Source of the DNA: Parus major
Lineage: Eukaryota > Chordata > Aves > Passeriformes > Paridae
NCBI RefSeq assembly: GCF_001522545.3
Contig: NC_031799.1
Coordinates: 46,269,035 to 46,333,034, forward strand
Reading direction: 5' to 3'
Length of the DNA stretch: 64,000 bases
The notes below the pieces were generated by a model. That model was not told the origin of the DNA, ran no database searches, and saw nothing but the letters and a program-made list of their open reading frames with translations. Below are positions 26,561-41,325 of the stretch, in pieces (positions within the stretch are counted from its first letter, which is position 1; each line of letters opens with the position of its first letter). The position numbers and the translations under genes were made by a program.

Positions 26561-29500
26561 AATGTGCTTTCCAAAAATGCTTAGCAACCATCCTAGAACA
26601 GTATAATCCAAACCACATTAACCTCAAAAAATGTCATATAGGACTGTGCTTCCAAATTCTTATTTAAATACAGACCTCTAAAAAAGTGAAATGGTATCAG
26701 CCTACAGCCAACATGATTTTCCTTAATTTCCGGGGCCTAATGTCCTCATTTCATGCAAATACCCACTTTTGCTTTGATATTAAGTTTACACTACCTTCAA
26801 ACATCTAGAATGATGAAGATTTTTAAATACAAAATGGAGATAGAAAAGAGAAAAGTAACAGCTGTCCCTGCAACCATTGCTTTTCATTATCTGCATGAAA
26901 ACCAGGTTATGATTTTGGTTCCATAGGAAAACTTTCATAAAGTTTCATAATAGTCTGGATGGGAGTTTAACACAAACAGAATTAAAAAACCCACAGTGTT
27001 CTAGTAATAATACTATGCATTTATAAAACTATTTTCCTCAAGACCCTCTATAGACGTTCTATAGCAATTGTACCTAAATATGCCTAAACAGATAAAGGAG
27101 AAAGAGTGATCCATCATCATTTTGAATGGGATGGAAAGATGTAAAGGTGAGAATTGCAATAGGAAAACTCCTTTGAATCTTTCATGAACGGTATTCCATA
27201 TGCCATGAACTGTACTTTGGTATCTTGGGACACTAATAACAACAATCTGTATCAGTTGCCGTGTCATTAGCTGCAAATGCACTGATAGAAGGAGAAGGAT
27301 GAGCACAGTAGTTCCCTCTGGGTGCAGCAAAAGCATAAACTGTGGGATGCACTCATTTCCCTAAAGAAACTGTTGTTACCTGCTTTCCACACATCAGGAA
27401 TAATGGGGCTCTGAATTGGATGGATAAAGGTGGTTATAATCCTTCTAAAGCATAAGACCTCCTGCTTCTTGTCCTCATTGTATATTTGCAATGCTTTTAT
27501 TCTATTTCCACAGTTTTCCTGTAAGTCACATGGGGGTTCCCAACAAATACATATCATCCTGCTGCACAACTCAGCAATCCCCCTTTCTTGGGATCTCAAA
27601 GGCTCTATTCCAGTTATGCAATTCTATCGGTATGAGGGGTGCAGTCTAATTGCTCTAACATTTGCCTCTGTCCTCAGCAATGGAACGGCAGTCAGTAAGG
27701 AGCTGGTACTTGGGATCTGGGGACTATAGCATACATGAATTAACTTCAAATTACTGAAAGCTCTGCACTTTCAACTGCAGAGGATGAAATTCAGGTAACA
27801 AAACCTGAGGTGCTCTTTAAGTCCATCGGTCTTGCTTAGCACTTCTGAGATTAGCTTAGAATCTCAAAGTTTTGCATGGCTCAGTCACACCTTTCCTTCA
27901 AGGCAGGCATTCACTCATATCAACTAGTTTGTGAATTTGAGAATGCAGGTCTTTCACTGGCCCCTGGTGTTGGTCACAATCTGAAAATAATTGCTTTGCA
28001 AACCATCACACTGACCTGCTCTATTTTCTTTTCCATCAAAGTCCAAACCATGGTCTGAGAAACTACCTAAGTTCAGCTAAACAGGATATTTAGAGGTATT
28101 CAGCCTTTGCTCTGAGAAACATGTGGCTCAACAGGCTTCATTATTCCCCTGCACTGTGAGCTAGGTGTTAAACAGCAGGTGAATGCCTTGGATGTCTCCA
28201 GAGAAGCTTGGTGGAAAGGCCAAATAGCTATACTGACAGCAGCAGAATCCGACTGCACTTTCAACCTGTGTATATTCAGTCTCCCCTTTCAGATGCCTTT
28301 CCCTTGAAATTTTCCCATATTCTACATTTTCTTATATTCTACAGCGAATTGAGCTCAGTATTTCTCCTTTGGAGGAGAGGTGCTGCCTCAGGTGAAGGAT
28401 TTATCTTTACAGTTCCAAGATGAGAGAACTTCACTTTAATTTTCAGTATACTGTTGATGTTAGATCAAGAGCTTGATCAGTAAGGAGCTTATTGAGATAA
28501 TAGTAAAATAAAGATAAAATGCATTACAAGTCCTGTCCAAAGAACTCTGAAGTTTTCAGCCCAATCATCTTTTCTGATGACCATCAGTGAAGAGTGGTAT
28601 TATATCCTTGCATCAAAAAGTCAATATTGCACCTTTCTGTGCAAACAACAGTTTCACAAGAGTGTTTTTCTCTAGCTGGGATTGTCAAAAAGGAAGTGTC
28701 AAACAGGATGCAATCAGACAGTTCATAAAATTGGCAAGATTGTCTCACCGGAACAGTTACAGTGAGGTGAACTTACCATTGTTGCTAAAATTTTGTATGT
28801 ATGCTTAGTCTGGGGCTTTGGCAGGAAGCTTTAATGCAGAAACAGCGTGCCCTTACATCCTTCATGTGTTTAAGAGCTCTTTCGGTGTGAGTCATCAGAA
28901 TCCTGTGGTTTGTGTATCCTGAGAGGAGAAGAGTGCTCTGTGATTATCAGACACTATGAAAAAGCAACAGTTTGGAAATTAAACGATACGGAAGTTTGTT
29001 GTTTCATAGGAAATGTCTACTAATGACTTTTTTGTCCTAATTTGTTCTCTTGGCTTAATGCCATGTGTGTGGAGGTGTTGTGAGTGTACACAGTCCTCTC
29101 CGGTTTGGCTTCAGAGACATGTGTCGCTTTCCAGAACTGCTACTGATTGATAGAAGGAGGCCCTCCTTATGAGCTGAAAAAAACTAATATTTAAAAAATT
29201 ATACCCCTTGAAACAAGGGAATCATCCTGAATGGTGGTTTAATTCAGGAACTGATGTGCAGATGTGTGCCACTGTGTGATACTCTTCAGTAGCTCTCAAC
29301 ATGCATCTTTATCTTACAATATCTGATGTGAAAGGTATCAGTTGTTATCACCTCTGTTAGTGCCCCAGTGACACACAACAGACTGCACCAAATATGTTTC
29401 CCCAAAGTGATGCGGATTTCTTGTTATGCTTTCTCAAGATGGTCCTCAGCAATTTTGTTTGTCTTTATATCCTGCTAAAATCAGGGCCTTGCCATTTGTT

Positions 29501-32500
29501 GTGTTGCTGTGACAGAAAGCATTAACAAAATGTTCAAATGTGATGAAGAATTAAAAATTTAGGTTTTTTTCAATCTCCTGTTATGCCCACAGTGAAGTTT
29601 TCACTATGTGGGATCTCCCACCTTTCACAAAACTGTTTCACAAAGGAGCATTAAGAGAGTTCCAGAGGGGCTCACGGAAGCAACAGGAGAACCCTTGAGA
29701 AAACTCTTCTTTTCCTGGAAGAGGAAAAAAAAGAGGCATAAAGTAACCCCACAGAATTAATAGTTGCTGGTAGGAGAACTGTGGTATGTGAGTTTAATTA
29801 GAAAAATAAAGGTTTCATAATGTTTCCAAAGATCTTTAATCCCACAGGACAACTAATAATAATTTAGAGAAAACAAAAGTTCTAGGAAGTGTCTGTAATA
29901 CATGGAAGACATGTATAATATTTGAAGAATGATTTACAGAGTCTGTAGGCTGAACTTGAACTGATGTCCTTAGCATTATTTTTCTGCACTTAAAAGGATC
30001 ATTCATGAATAGCAGTCGAGTTGCTGTTTCACTGGAAAATGTGTACATGCCACCTCTCATCCCCTAGCCCAGCACACAGGATCACTAGCACCAGCAACAA
30101 CTCTGTGAAGTGTCTGACGGCCACAGCAGTGTTGCAGTGGCATGGACTGCAGCTATACAGGTATTTAGACAAAAGCAACCAAGCCCACAGCATTCAAATG
30201 GCCACTAAGCCAAATTATTTAAGTAGGACCCTCTTACTGTGTCAATTAGATCAAGTCTACCCAGTGTAGTGAAGTGTGCTGTAGTCTGAAGTAGTAACTG
30301 CTTTTCTTTGTGTTCTGTGCCTCAGAAGAAGCCTATTCTCCACATGACCTTTATCTGGACAGCCACTTTATCAATAGCAATAAGAATGAACATCACTTCT
30401 AGAAAATAGGATTAGAGATTCAAGGTTATAAAGGACTTTTTTATGGCTACAGGACATCAACGAGGTCAGTCTCAAGCAAAGTGAAATATAACTTACTTGA
30501 ACATCTGTTTGACATCCAATGTCTTTGGCTAAATAAAATCATATGAAGAAGAGAGTTGCAGCCAGTAAAATACTGATAATAAAAAATTTAGGTATGGTTG
30601 GTGAAATTCTTCTCAGATGAGGTAAAAATTACAGACTACCCTTCAATTTTCATTTGGGCAATGGTTAATTCTGAACCCAGCAATTTAGAGAAGCGAAACT
30701 TATAAAGTGAGTGATCTGAAAAAGGCAAAAATTTGTATGAAGCTTTACCCAGGAGAATGCAAATAAACTCTGTTTCATAATCCTGAACCCAGGATTTTGT
30801 ATGACTGGGATTCCATTACAGAGGATAGAACAGTTATTTACATTGATTCTTATACTAATTCTTAAAATTTATAGGGATTTTCCATAAAACTCCCAGGATA
30901 CACACAGAAAACCAGTCACGTGCTCTATCAGTAACATTAGAAAATGTAACTCAATACTTGTTTTCCCACACAGAGACTGATGTACTCAAAACATTCATCA
31001 GCATTTGTTGATGTGGCTTAGTTGTTCATTGCTCTTCCAAACATTTAAGACTCACTTTTGCAATCTTATAGACTATTTGGAAATCTTGTGCCAACATTAA
31101 TCACCTGCATCACAGGAGGAGGAGGAGTTTGGCATGAAGTGGTTTGCAAGCTGTTGTAGATTTTAGAGTAGTTTGAAATTATAAGCTAAATGGCAGCTCT
31201 AGAAAATAAAGGCCTTGGATATGTGTATAAACAATAGTGTCTGAGTCTTGTCATATTTTACTGCCATGCAATTAATTCTAAACCACAAATCACAGAGTTC
31301 CTTCCTATTTTGTATAAAGTATTTTCCTACATTCTCTCTCCAGTATTGAGTGAAGATGGGAGAGAAGCTTTCATCACCGGATGAAATTTGTTCCATCATA
31401 GGAAATTAAATAAGAGAATGCCTCAGAAGATTTGGAAAACCTGTTTGTGTGCTGATATGAGTGTGCAGATATGTTTCACTCAGGTTCAATAAATATTGCA
31501 GTAAGACATGGTGTTTTATCAAAACGGGACTTGGTGCTGATAGTCTCAAAGATTAATGAGAACTACTCAATGTCTGGACTGCCCCAAAAGCTGACGTAGT
31601 TGGTGGGTTTCTTTTTCCATACCTCTCCCAGACTAATATTTTTATGACTCCTTATTCCACTCAGAAATAATATTTGTGGAAGATAAACTTCCATTCTGTA
31701 GGTTTTCTCAAAGTGGAAAACTTTAGAGCACAAGTTACAGACATCAAGTGTTTTGCTCAAATGAAGCAAATGAGATTTGGCCCTAAGCTCTCTCTTATGG
31801 GCAAGATAACAAACAGAAAAGGTGTTGTGATGAATGGCATTTTTATAACTTCTGTTGTTACTAAAGTGGTGCAACCCACCATTTAGGGGTTTTATTGGTA
31901 GCAGTTGAGAGCCTGTACAAATTGCCAGCTGATGCAGAGCTCCTGGAGATACCTTTTAGATATTTAGATGTTACTTGTTTAGAAGGAGCTCAGAAGGACA
32001 ATACACTGTGTTTTATGGTAGATATAATATACTAACTTTTATGTACAACATGCTATATCCCATTTCTTCTGGAGGATTTCCTCCATAGTGAAATTCCTCT
32101 TACCAATAAAGGGGCTTTTCTCAACATGCCTTGCAGATAACAAGTTTAACTGAAATCAAAATTTCATATGTTTTTAAAAACGAGCTGCAGGTAGGAACAT
32201 GAAAATCCTACTTATTTTGAAAGAAGCCCAACCAGGGCAGATGTCCTACAGGGCACATGTATTTATATATGTGGTTGCCTGCTACAAGCAGAGTGTCTGA
32301 TGCTCCTGTCAATAACCAAAGCAAAACTTCAATAAAAATTTTTTTCAGCCTTTGCTGAAATCCTTCTTACAGTCATTCAGCTTCTTTCATAGAGTGATCT
32401 TTAGTCTGTCTTTGGTCATGGTCCTGTATGATTCTCTCCCAAGGTCCCCTACCCCAGGCCCCTGCATTTTTGCTAAATAGAGAAAGCCTTTCTACTGCCA

Positions 32501-34745
32501 GGGTCATGAATATCTCTGGCTTTGATTTGGATTACCTGTCCTCACAACCTTCAAATCTTCTTTCTTTTCACTAGGCATACCAAATTCAAGAGTTCATTAA
32601 ATCCTTTTCCTGTCTTTTCCCATGTTTCTTCCTAGGCGTCTGACCAGTTTCCACAGCAGAACATATCCCTCCTTTCCTCCAAATGAACTGCTTCTCTGGG
32701 CTTTCCATCAGCTTTCCCAAAGCACCAGTCTTCCTCAGTAAAAGGCCATCTCCAACTTGCTCATTTGTGCATTGGACAGAGCAAAGGCAGAGCTTGTGGC
32801 AAGAGACACACAATGTCCACAAAGAGGAGCAGAGACAGCACTGTGTGCACTCTGTAGAAGTGGAGAAAGGAAGGAAGGGTTTTCAGCAAAGTGCAAATCA
32901 AAGTGTGAGGAGCAAAACCAAGTCAACACAGTTTATGTAAAGGAAAGTAAAGAGTTAAGTTTCCAATTTTGCCCTGGGTGTCTGAGTGGAAATCAGTTTG
33001 CTTTATGATTAAGAATGTTTTCAGGTGTCTGTGAGAGGAATGTGAAATTCAGCAATAGAAAGATGAATCAGAGTCTGTTGCGGTTAGTTTGTAAATTCCC
33101 AGTGTACAGTGTAAGATAACAACATCCGAGCCCTGAATTCCTCCACGTTGAGGAAGCCCAGCAAGAGCAACAAGGCAAGCTTACTTCTGCACATATGGAG
33201 GTACATGCCTTGAAATCATAGATCAAATTCCCTGTAAAGCTGTGGATCTGAAAGGCTGTGTGAGAGAGCAAATGGGTCACAGAGGAATTGCTATACAGTC
33301 TGGTGACTGTGGAAGTGCCTTATTGTGGGTTGCTTGGTAAATGACAATGGAATTTTGTGGAAGACAGTTCTTTTGAATAACAAGCATGAAAGGTATCAAT
33401 GAGAAGGATTTGAAGTGTATAAAAATTATTCTGGTGAGATCAGTCACTTGGTTCAGAAATACTTGGCATATGTCCCCATAATGTATGTATGAAATTGTAA
33501 GACTCACAGTCACACAATATTTCTATTAATGTTGTGTTAATTAGTGTGACAGATGACAGAGTACGTTTTAGTAGGTTTAAAATCTTGTCATAATTTAGGT
33601 GTTAGTGTCCACAATACCTAGAGACTTGTAAAATACAATAACTTCCCTCAAGATAACTTCAGACACACAAACACTCAAGGGAAAATAATACAAAAGAAAT
33701 AGTGCCTTAAAGACATTTTAGGAGGGTAGTACAACAAATAATTATGAAATACAGGAAAGCTACCTGCAGTGTGTTAGATTAATAACCACTGACATTTTTC
33801 TCTTGTGTTAGTCTAAAAACTGTAAGATTTTATCCTTTCTTCTGTTCCCTGAAGCACTAAATTTTGCAGTGTTAACAAGAAAGCCTGACTTAAAAGTTCA
33901 ATAAACATTAAACCTTTTATATTCTTGAATCTCTTTGGCCTCAAATTTTGGTGTTGATTCTGCATTAGAGTCTTCTCATTTTCAGTGACCAGCTCCCCCA
34001 GGCAAAGAAGGAAGACTTTGCAACTGGAAGCTGGTGATAGGTTGAGAAGATTTTGGTAGCTAAAGTGGGAGCTAGAGGTCACATACATACTGTGTCCTGT
34101 CTCTAGAACCCAGGCTGTATGCTTCTTGTACATTTTAACCTGAAAGTGTGCAGCTCTGGGCTGCCCAAGACCAACCCCAATGAGAAGTGGACTCTTTTCC
34201 TTGCATTTCACACTCCACTTAAGTCCTTAAATGGGGCCTAGCTGTTTTACTGGTTCCTCTATCAGAAGCTGCACTCAAACCACACTGGAACATGTGCAGC
34301 TGCACACATGCATGCTGTTATGGACTTATATATATAAAATATACTCTAATTTTTCACTAGAATTGTTGAGAGGCAGCATTTTCATTTAAGTGGTGGAGGC
34401 ACTAGAAAAATAAGGTATTGTAATATTCCTCTGTTCACGACTGAAATGCTGTGTCCTCTGCCTTTGATCTCTGTTAGTATTGTTGAAGCTGGGTAAAACA
34501 CCTTGAACTCTTTTTTTCACCCATTGCATTTGTTTTGCTATGGGCAGTATTTACTCACACAAATCCTCAAACAGCATGTAACAAACACTCTTTTGTTTGA
34601 TACCACACTCTACTTTCTCATCTCTTCTTGCTTTCACTGCCAGCTTGTCTGTAACATATTGATATGATAACTTTTTACTGATCTAACAAGATGCTCTCTG
34701 CCAGGTAGCAACATGAGGCAACAAAATTCCCTCCCCTTATGCAGC
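26561..34745. other. Intergenic, no gene recognised
   Basis: 8.2 kb of AT-rich sequence. Open frames are all short and none resembles a protein family. No tRNA-like cloverleaf, CR1 end or LTR was recognised. Confidence 0.65.
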
Positions 34746-34926
34746 AACATTTAACATTTAACATTTAACATTTAACATTTAACATTTAACATTTAACATT
34801 TAACATTTAACATTTAACATTTAACATTTANNNNNNNNNNNNNNNNNNNNNNNNNNNNNNNNNNNNNNNNNNNNNNNNNNNNNNNACATTTCACATTTCA
34901 CATTTCACATTTCACATTTAACATTA
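34746..34926. repeat. Heptamer tandem array (AACATTT)n interrupted by an assembly gap
   Basis: About twelve AACATTT units run to 34830, then 55 Ns. After the gap the units read CACATTT before returning to AACATT. The variant change across the gap shows that the real array is longer than drawn. Confidence 0.9.
34831..34885. other. Assembly gap (55 N)
   Basis: Run of N inside the heptamer array. The size may be an estimate. Confidence 1.
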
Positions 34927-37900
34927 ATAGCAAGGGAAAAGACATTGTTTAAAATGCAGATGCACATGTCTGTGTGGTGGAGGCTGTGTGACGCTTCAGT
35001 GGAAACCTGAAGTACTTTCAGAACTTGTGGTACACTCATGGGACCTGAAGTCAGGGACACACAGAAAAATCACCTCTTCAGGACATGGATCCCTGTGTTT
35101 GGGTGTGACAAAAAAAAATTCAGTCATAATCAGAAAGTTATTCCAGGCTAGGGCTGGGTGATTAATTCTTGTGTCATGTTGACTGAATGGGAAGAACTGC
35201 TGACTGAACAAGGAATAGAAATTAAGTAAAGTCTGACTGAAGTGAAAATATTTTCTGTGAAGGAAGCCAAGAACCAAGCCAGATTTATTTGGGTTCTTTC
35301 TAAAACCAAACATTTTGCATATTTCTATTGACACAAATTCCTTATTTCTAGATTTCTTAAACCAGTTTTTTTTCCCCCTTCTTCTTAAATTGTCTCACTT
35401 TCAAATTACAAGAACGAAAAAAAAAAAAGTTTTTGTTTTAAGAGGTAATAAATGGAGAACATTTATAAATGGAACGCATGCTGAAAATAAAACTGTTGTG
35501 AAGTTTTAAAAATCCTTCTGTGTTTTTTTCTTTGGCAAGTTTTGATGAATTAATGGATGATTTGCAAATAGCTTTTCTCCTTCTGCTACTTCTTTGTTCT
35601 AGTGAAGCAATAATTTATTTAACTGTTTATTCCAGCACTGTTCCAGCCCCTTGCTTGTCACATGCAAAACTGAAAGACACTTTGGTGTTATCTGTGGCGC
35701 TTTGTTCCTTGGATGTGGTTCAAAACAAGAAAAGAGAAACCATCTTATTTGAAGAGCTACGTGTTAGTTACTATTGATTTCCTGCAAAAGTGTAGCTTAA
35801 GCATATCCAGCAAACCACTCTTATTTGTACTATTCCCAGGTCAGTCATTAGTGCTCCTGTCACACAATACTTCAGAAGATGCTCAGGCAGTCTGTTGATC
35901 TTCAGGGAAACCCCTAGATTTCCTTCCTTATTATTCATGGGGATTTCCCGGTCTGCTGCAGAAAAACAAGGATCAAAGTGTTTTACATGCTGCTTCGTGT
36001 CTCCAGATTCTTTATCTCACTTAAATGCCTAAGGAAGTGAGTGGCCATAAAGAGAATTCTTGAAACACTAGAAGTGAGCACAACACAAGCATATTTTACA
36101 AACTGCTTTAATGTTAAAAAACATTAAAAATACCTTAAAGTTTTAGGGGTCTTTTTTATACTCAGGGAATAACAGGGAGTGAAAGAAAGAAAATCTGTAG
36201 TTTTAGAATTGTACCTTTGGAGAGAGACAACAAAGCTAGGAAGATGTCTTAGAGCAAAATGAATTAGAGACTGGCCTGCGTGCGGTCTTGGAGATCTGTC
36301 TGTGTGATCAGCCTGGCTAATGATGAAGTGTTCCATACATAACACAGACAGTTCAAACCAACAGGGCATTGGGCTGTAGTGTGGATTTCTGCCTGTGCTG
36401 CTTGTTGAGTGCAGCAGGAGAACGGGCCAGGTTTGATCTGTGTTTTAGGAGTCACGGGTCTCCCACGCACACATCCAGTGTGGTGGCCCTGCCTCCTGCT
36501 GCTCACTAAGCTGGTTAACCAAGTGCCATGCTTAATGCAACATACACTTCCCTTAAATGTAGTAGAAAAGAATGTGGTACTCAGAGAAGGTATTTTCTCA
36601 GGCAGTGGCTGATTGACACCTTGTTTTCCTGCACTGACTATGTTGAAAATGCTGACTTTCAGTCACTGCCTAAAGACACTACATGTGCCTAGGTAAAAAA
36701 ACGAGACAGACACAAGCTCTTCCAGAACATGCCCTGCATACCATTAATCAGTCTTTGACGGCTCTAAATTTTCATTTACCTGTTGAACCTTGTATTTGAG
36801 ACAGGTATGAGTTATAGTGAGAGTAAATAAATATTTAAATATTTAAATTAATATGTGTAATGGTGCTGTTACAGTCCATAGGAGATAGAAACTCCTTTTA
36901 GTTGTAAAACTTATTTATTTATGTGTTTAGAACAAATGTGAAAACATGATGAAAGAAGTTAATTTCCCACCAAAGTCTGATATGAGTAGAACTGACCACA
37001 TCTCTGTCTAGCAATACAGTGTTTTAACTCCCTGCTGATTTAAAACTAGGGCATTTTTTGCCTGTTTGTTTGTTTTTTGATGAATCTCATTGAATTCTGG
37101 TATCAAGTTAAAAGACAAGAAACCTGTGTGCATACACTACTAATAATAGTCATTATTGTTCAGATTTTCAGTAGTATAGGGAGGGTTGCAGTCCATCTGA
37201 ATATGTGCAAAACCTCTCTCATTTGTCCTTTACTAACACATATGTACCTGTAATCACACCCAGCTTTTTTAAACACCAGGAATTTGAAAATGAAAGAAAG
37301 GCAACAGCTTTTACTCTAGATGAAAGTCTGTCATCATAAGGGCTGAAATTCACTGTGGTCTGCTTGAAATATGGTGAAAGAAATTTCAGAAATGCAATGC
37401 TCATATTTAGGAATAAAAATAGCAAATATTAAAATAACTATGTTTTTGTATATTTTGAAAATAATGGGCCAAGTCAAGTTTATTAAGTGAGATTTTAATG
37501 GAGATAATCACAGGCTTGATGACCATTTTCCTCTTAAGTTTGATTCTTCTGAGTTCTACATGAAAAAAACCCTAAAGATTACAGTTCTGTGCTAAAGAAT
37601 TAGTGGAATTGCACAGGAGCTAATTATATGTATCTGGGGAATCTGAAGGCTCGGACTGCTTGGGACAGAGATGCCTAAGAAATCTGACTGCACAGCGTGT
37701 TCCCAGGCTATGGAGAGATGCTGGAATAAGCTGCCTCCACCCAGGAGTGCCGCAGGAGCAGGAGGCTCTCTGCTTTGTCTCACTTCACTTCCCAGCAGAG
37801 TCACTCAGCCTCCCAGCGCTCTCTGCTGATGAGGAGACAGGGCTGCAGAGCTGCCTCCCTGGGGGCACCCTCTCAGGCCACTGTAGTGGACAGCAGTGAT

Positions 37901-40900
37901 ATTGCTAGACTTACTCGTTGTGAGGGGGATTGAAACTGGGAAAAAAACCCTCCACCTTGCTCTAATGGTGGTTTCTCTGTACAAAAATGAACATAGGAAA
38001 TACGCTGCTCATGTCAGATTTAGCTGTGAAATATGCATTCAGATGTACCCTCCGACTTCAGAAATTATGGAAACGAACTTCACTTCTTTTGGATAACAGA
38101 AGTGGTGAGAAAAACCCTTATCCTTAAGAAAAACCCTTCAGTGTGGGCAGATGGGACAGTAATGCAAAACTTAGGAAAGCAAAGCTGCCCACGCCTGATT
38201 TGCTGAAAGGTGAGCACTAAAAGTGTTACAGCATTGTACCTCATTTCTTGGAAAGATGGGCTCTAATAAAGCTTCATTTGTTGTCATCCAGCTTCTTTGC
38301 TTTACACTTTGTCCTGATGAAGGATGTAGCTACAATTTCGGCAACTTTTCCAGTAACCTTCTGTCCTGTCCGACCGCAGTGGGGTAAAAGTTTGAGGGGC
38401 TGGGATAACAATGTGCTTTTTCCAAATGTCAACGCTAGATGGTGTCCCTGCACTTCCCAAAAAACCACACAGCCTCGCCTCAGCTTGGAAGTCTCAGAAG
38501 CAGTAAAAATAGTGGAGTGATATGATGTGATATGATGTGATGTATCACGTGTGCATGTGTCCCTGTGTTTTAATCCTCACACACTATTTATGTGCTTAGT
38601 TAATGGCATGTGATGCTATTTTTTCTGTTAGTGTCTAGTAATAAATACTTTTAGCACATGCATGCTTTTCCTTTCCTGTTTTCCCCTAACACCCACATGG
38701 AACTGGCGGGGACAGTTTATTTGAGGACATTAATGATAATTCCAGAAGACAGAACAATTTGTTAAGTAAATGGTCCCAGTCAAGAGAATGCTCTCTGTGT
38801 AAAGGGCAGCTCTCCTAATCCAAGTTACCTTGAATTCCAATATAGTATTTGTGTACATATGTCTCTGCCAGACTGAGACCTGCATGTCCACAAATGTCTC
38901 TCTAATAAAATGTTTTCTACACACTGTGCTGAACCTAAAGCACTAAAGATTTGATTCTTTGTTTTCTCAGAGAAAAGTCCAATCTGAAAACCTAGATATG
39001 AAGGGCTTTTCACTTTTGTTTTACAGTGTTTTGTGTGTTTTTGTGGTATTTTTGGATTTCAACAAGGAGCGTGGAAATTGCAGGAAGACATGCAGATTTC
39101 AGTGTGGTTAAATGAGGAACAGACACACTGAGTGCCTCCTGCAGCACCCTGCAAGCTCTTGTCCCTACTGGATCAGATCAGCTAAACCAGATCTTGTAGC
39201 TAGTCTGGCTCATTCTTTGGGAACTCTCTGCTGCTTGCACATCCCTGAAGGAACTGATGGGAAGAGAGTGACAGAGACTGAAGCACTGATAGGTCCTGAA
39301 GAGTGTCTTGCTGTGAGCAGCACAGAGCAGATTACACTTCTCAGGCTTCTCTGTAGTTGCACTGTAAATTGCAGAGTGTCCTGCCCTCACAGTGCAGTAG
39401 TGGGGCTGTGTGACAGCCTTGGAGGCAAAGCCAGAATTGTACTTCCAGTGCCCGGGAAAAACAGCAGCCAGTGGTTGGGTTAGGTGTGTTTTTATTCAGT
39501 TTCTGCCCCTGTGTGTGTCTGGCACTGCCAGGAAAGCTGAGGGCTCCCTCCTCCCTTCCCACACACCTGGACCATACAAGCCTTTTGAATGCCTCTGCCA
39601 GGAGCTCCAGAGTGTGGTTAAATCCTGTCCTACTTGGGGTCAGATGGTGAGCCCTGCGGAGGCCAGGGCTGGTGCTGTCAGATTCCAACCCTCCTGCTGT
39701 TCATTCAGCCTTGCACTTGGTGCTCTGGGGTTAAATAAACCTCATTCATGAGGGTTTCTTGAATGACACGATTGTTCTGGACCTCAAGGGGAGGTAAAGT
39801 AACTGCTGCAAGGAGAGGATGTGAACAAGCTGTCCAGCTGCTTCCTCTGGCAGCATTCAGTGCTGATACCAGCAAATGCCACCAGTTTGTATCTTTCTGG
39901 TCATGGTCATAGTGAGTTTTAGGGTTAGGTTTTTGAGAAGATAGAAAGTGTGGATCTGGGTGATTTATTTCTGTTTTAGAAGGTGGAGTCAGATTGTGAA
40001 AGCACTGTGACTTGTTCACAATGTACTTGGGAATAGAAGGTGCTGATGTCTTAGAGAGGGTGACTATGCTGGTCACCAATATATTGATAAACACTGGCAG
40101 CTGCCTTAGGGAAGGAGAAGGCATGACTAAAGAGCAGACTTCATTTATATCCAACTACCTGTTTCCTTGTTGCCTTTTTTTTGCTATTGAGCAGGTAAAC
40201 TCTAAGGCTGGGACTACAGCCTGGGTTACTGAAGTACTCTGAAAAGTATAGGTAGCACTAATTCAGGACTACTTTTAGTTAAGAATACTAATCAGTGTCA
40301 GATCTGGGCTAAAATAGCTTGCAATGGGTGAACTATTTCTTCTTTGAAAGAGAATACCAAGAGGAGATGCAAGAAAGGCATATCTGTGAAATGGATCTTC
40401 TCTGTTGTGCTGAAAATTGCCCTATATGTGCCCCTGTCAATATTCAAAAATGCAATTCTAAGCCTTGGTAGTTGAAATTAATTTTACTTCTTGTCTTTTG
40501 AGCTCTTGGCATGTTCTTGGTGCTTCGGTGCAGGTCCACAAAGACACACTTGTGAGCCATGGACAAATCAAACTAATGAGTGAAATGTTCCTAGTTGTAC
40601 ATTTCTGCAGAAAGTCTGAGATTACTTCCTAATTTTGTTGATTCACAGGAATTTTCTCTCTCTTAAGTTCCCATTGTCACAGATTTGTCCTATCCATGTG
40701 TGTCTTAACAACAGAGGACAGCTGTATGTTCTGGAAATTCACGAAGGACCTATGGCAAGGTGTGTGTGTCTGAGTGTCTAAGTACAACCATGCAAAAAGC
40801 AGTGATTTGTAGAAAGGCCTGAAAGGCCCTGCCATCTAGATTCCCAAAAGTTAGATGAACAAGGAAGAGAATGAACTAGAAATATCAAGCACTCTGCAAT

Positions 40901-41217
40901 TGTTACATTGAAGGCTCAAAAGGAAAAAAGCCAGCTGGGGCAAGATGATGTTTCATAGAAAAATGTGCTATAGCTTGTCTTTTGCTGCTCTGTGTGACTT
41001 TACAAGAAATAAATAAAATATTTACAGGTGTAGCTGGTTAGGTATGTAGATAAAGAGCTAGACACTGCCCATCACCACCCAGTGAAAAGACAAGAGACAA
41101 TGAACACAAAATAAAATAAAGGAATTCTACTTAAACACAATTGCTAATTTTTGCACTGTAAAGATAATTCAGCACAAGAGTCTTCATTCTAGGAAATACA
41201 AAAAAAAAACTGAGTGG
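34927..41217. other. Intergenic, no gene recognised
   Basis: 6.3 kb, AT-rich with GC-richer patches at about 37640-37900 and 39110-39760. The latter ends near an AATAAA at 39734 and might be an unrecognised LTR or repeat, but no family could be assigned. No coding sequence was identified. Confidence 0.6.
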
Positions 41218-41325
41218 AAACAGGCTTGGACAACCTGGTTGACCCTATTTTGAGCAGAGAACTGAACTATGTAATTTCCAGAGGTGCTTCCAACCACAGC
41301 CATTCTCTTATTCTGGGAAATAATT
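41218..41325 (+). mobile_element. CR1 3'-end fragment
   Basis: GGCTTGGACAACCTGGTTGA, then AGAACTGAACTATGTAATTT, CCAGAGGTGCTTCCAACCAC and AGCCATTCTCTTATTCTG follow the CR1 3' terminus on the plus strand. Confidence 0.65.

Noticed and set aside
39112..39751. Possible gene or LTR (open frames of 113-123 codons, AATAAA at 39734)
   Set aside because: No protein similarity recognised and no LTR family or target duplication identified. Kept only as a remark.
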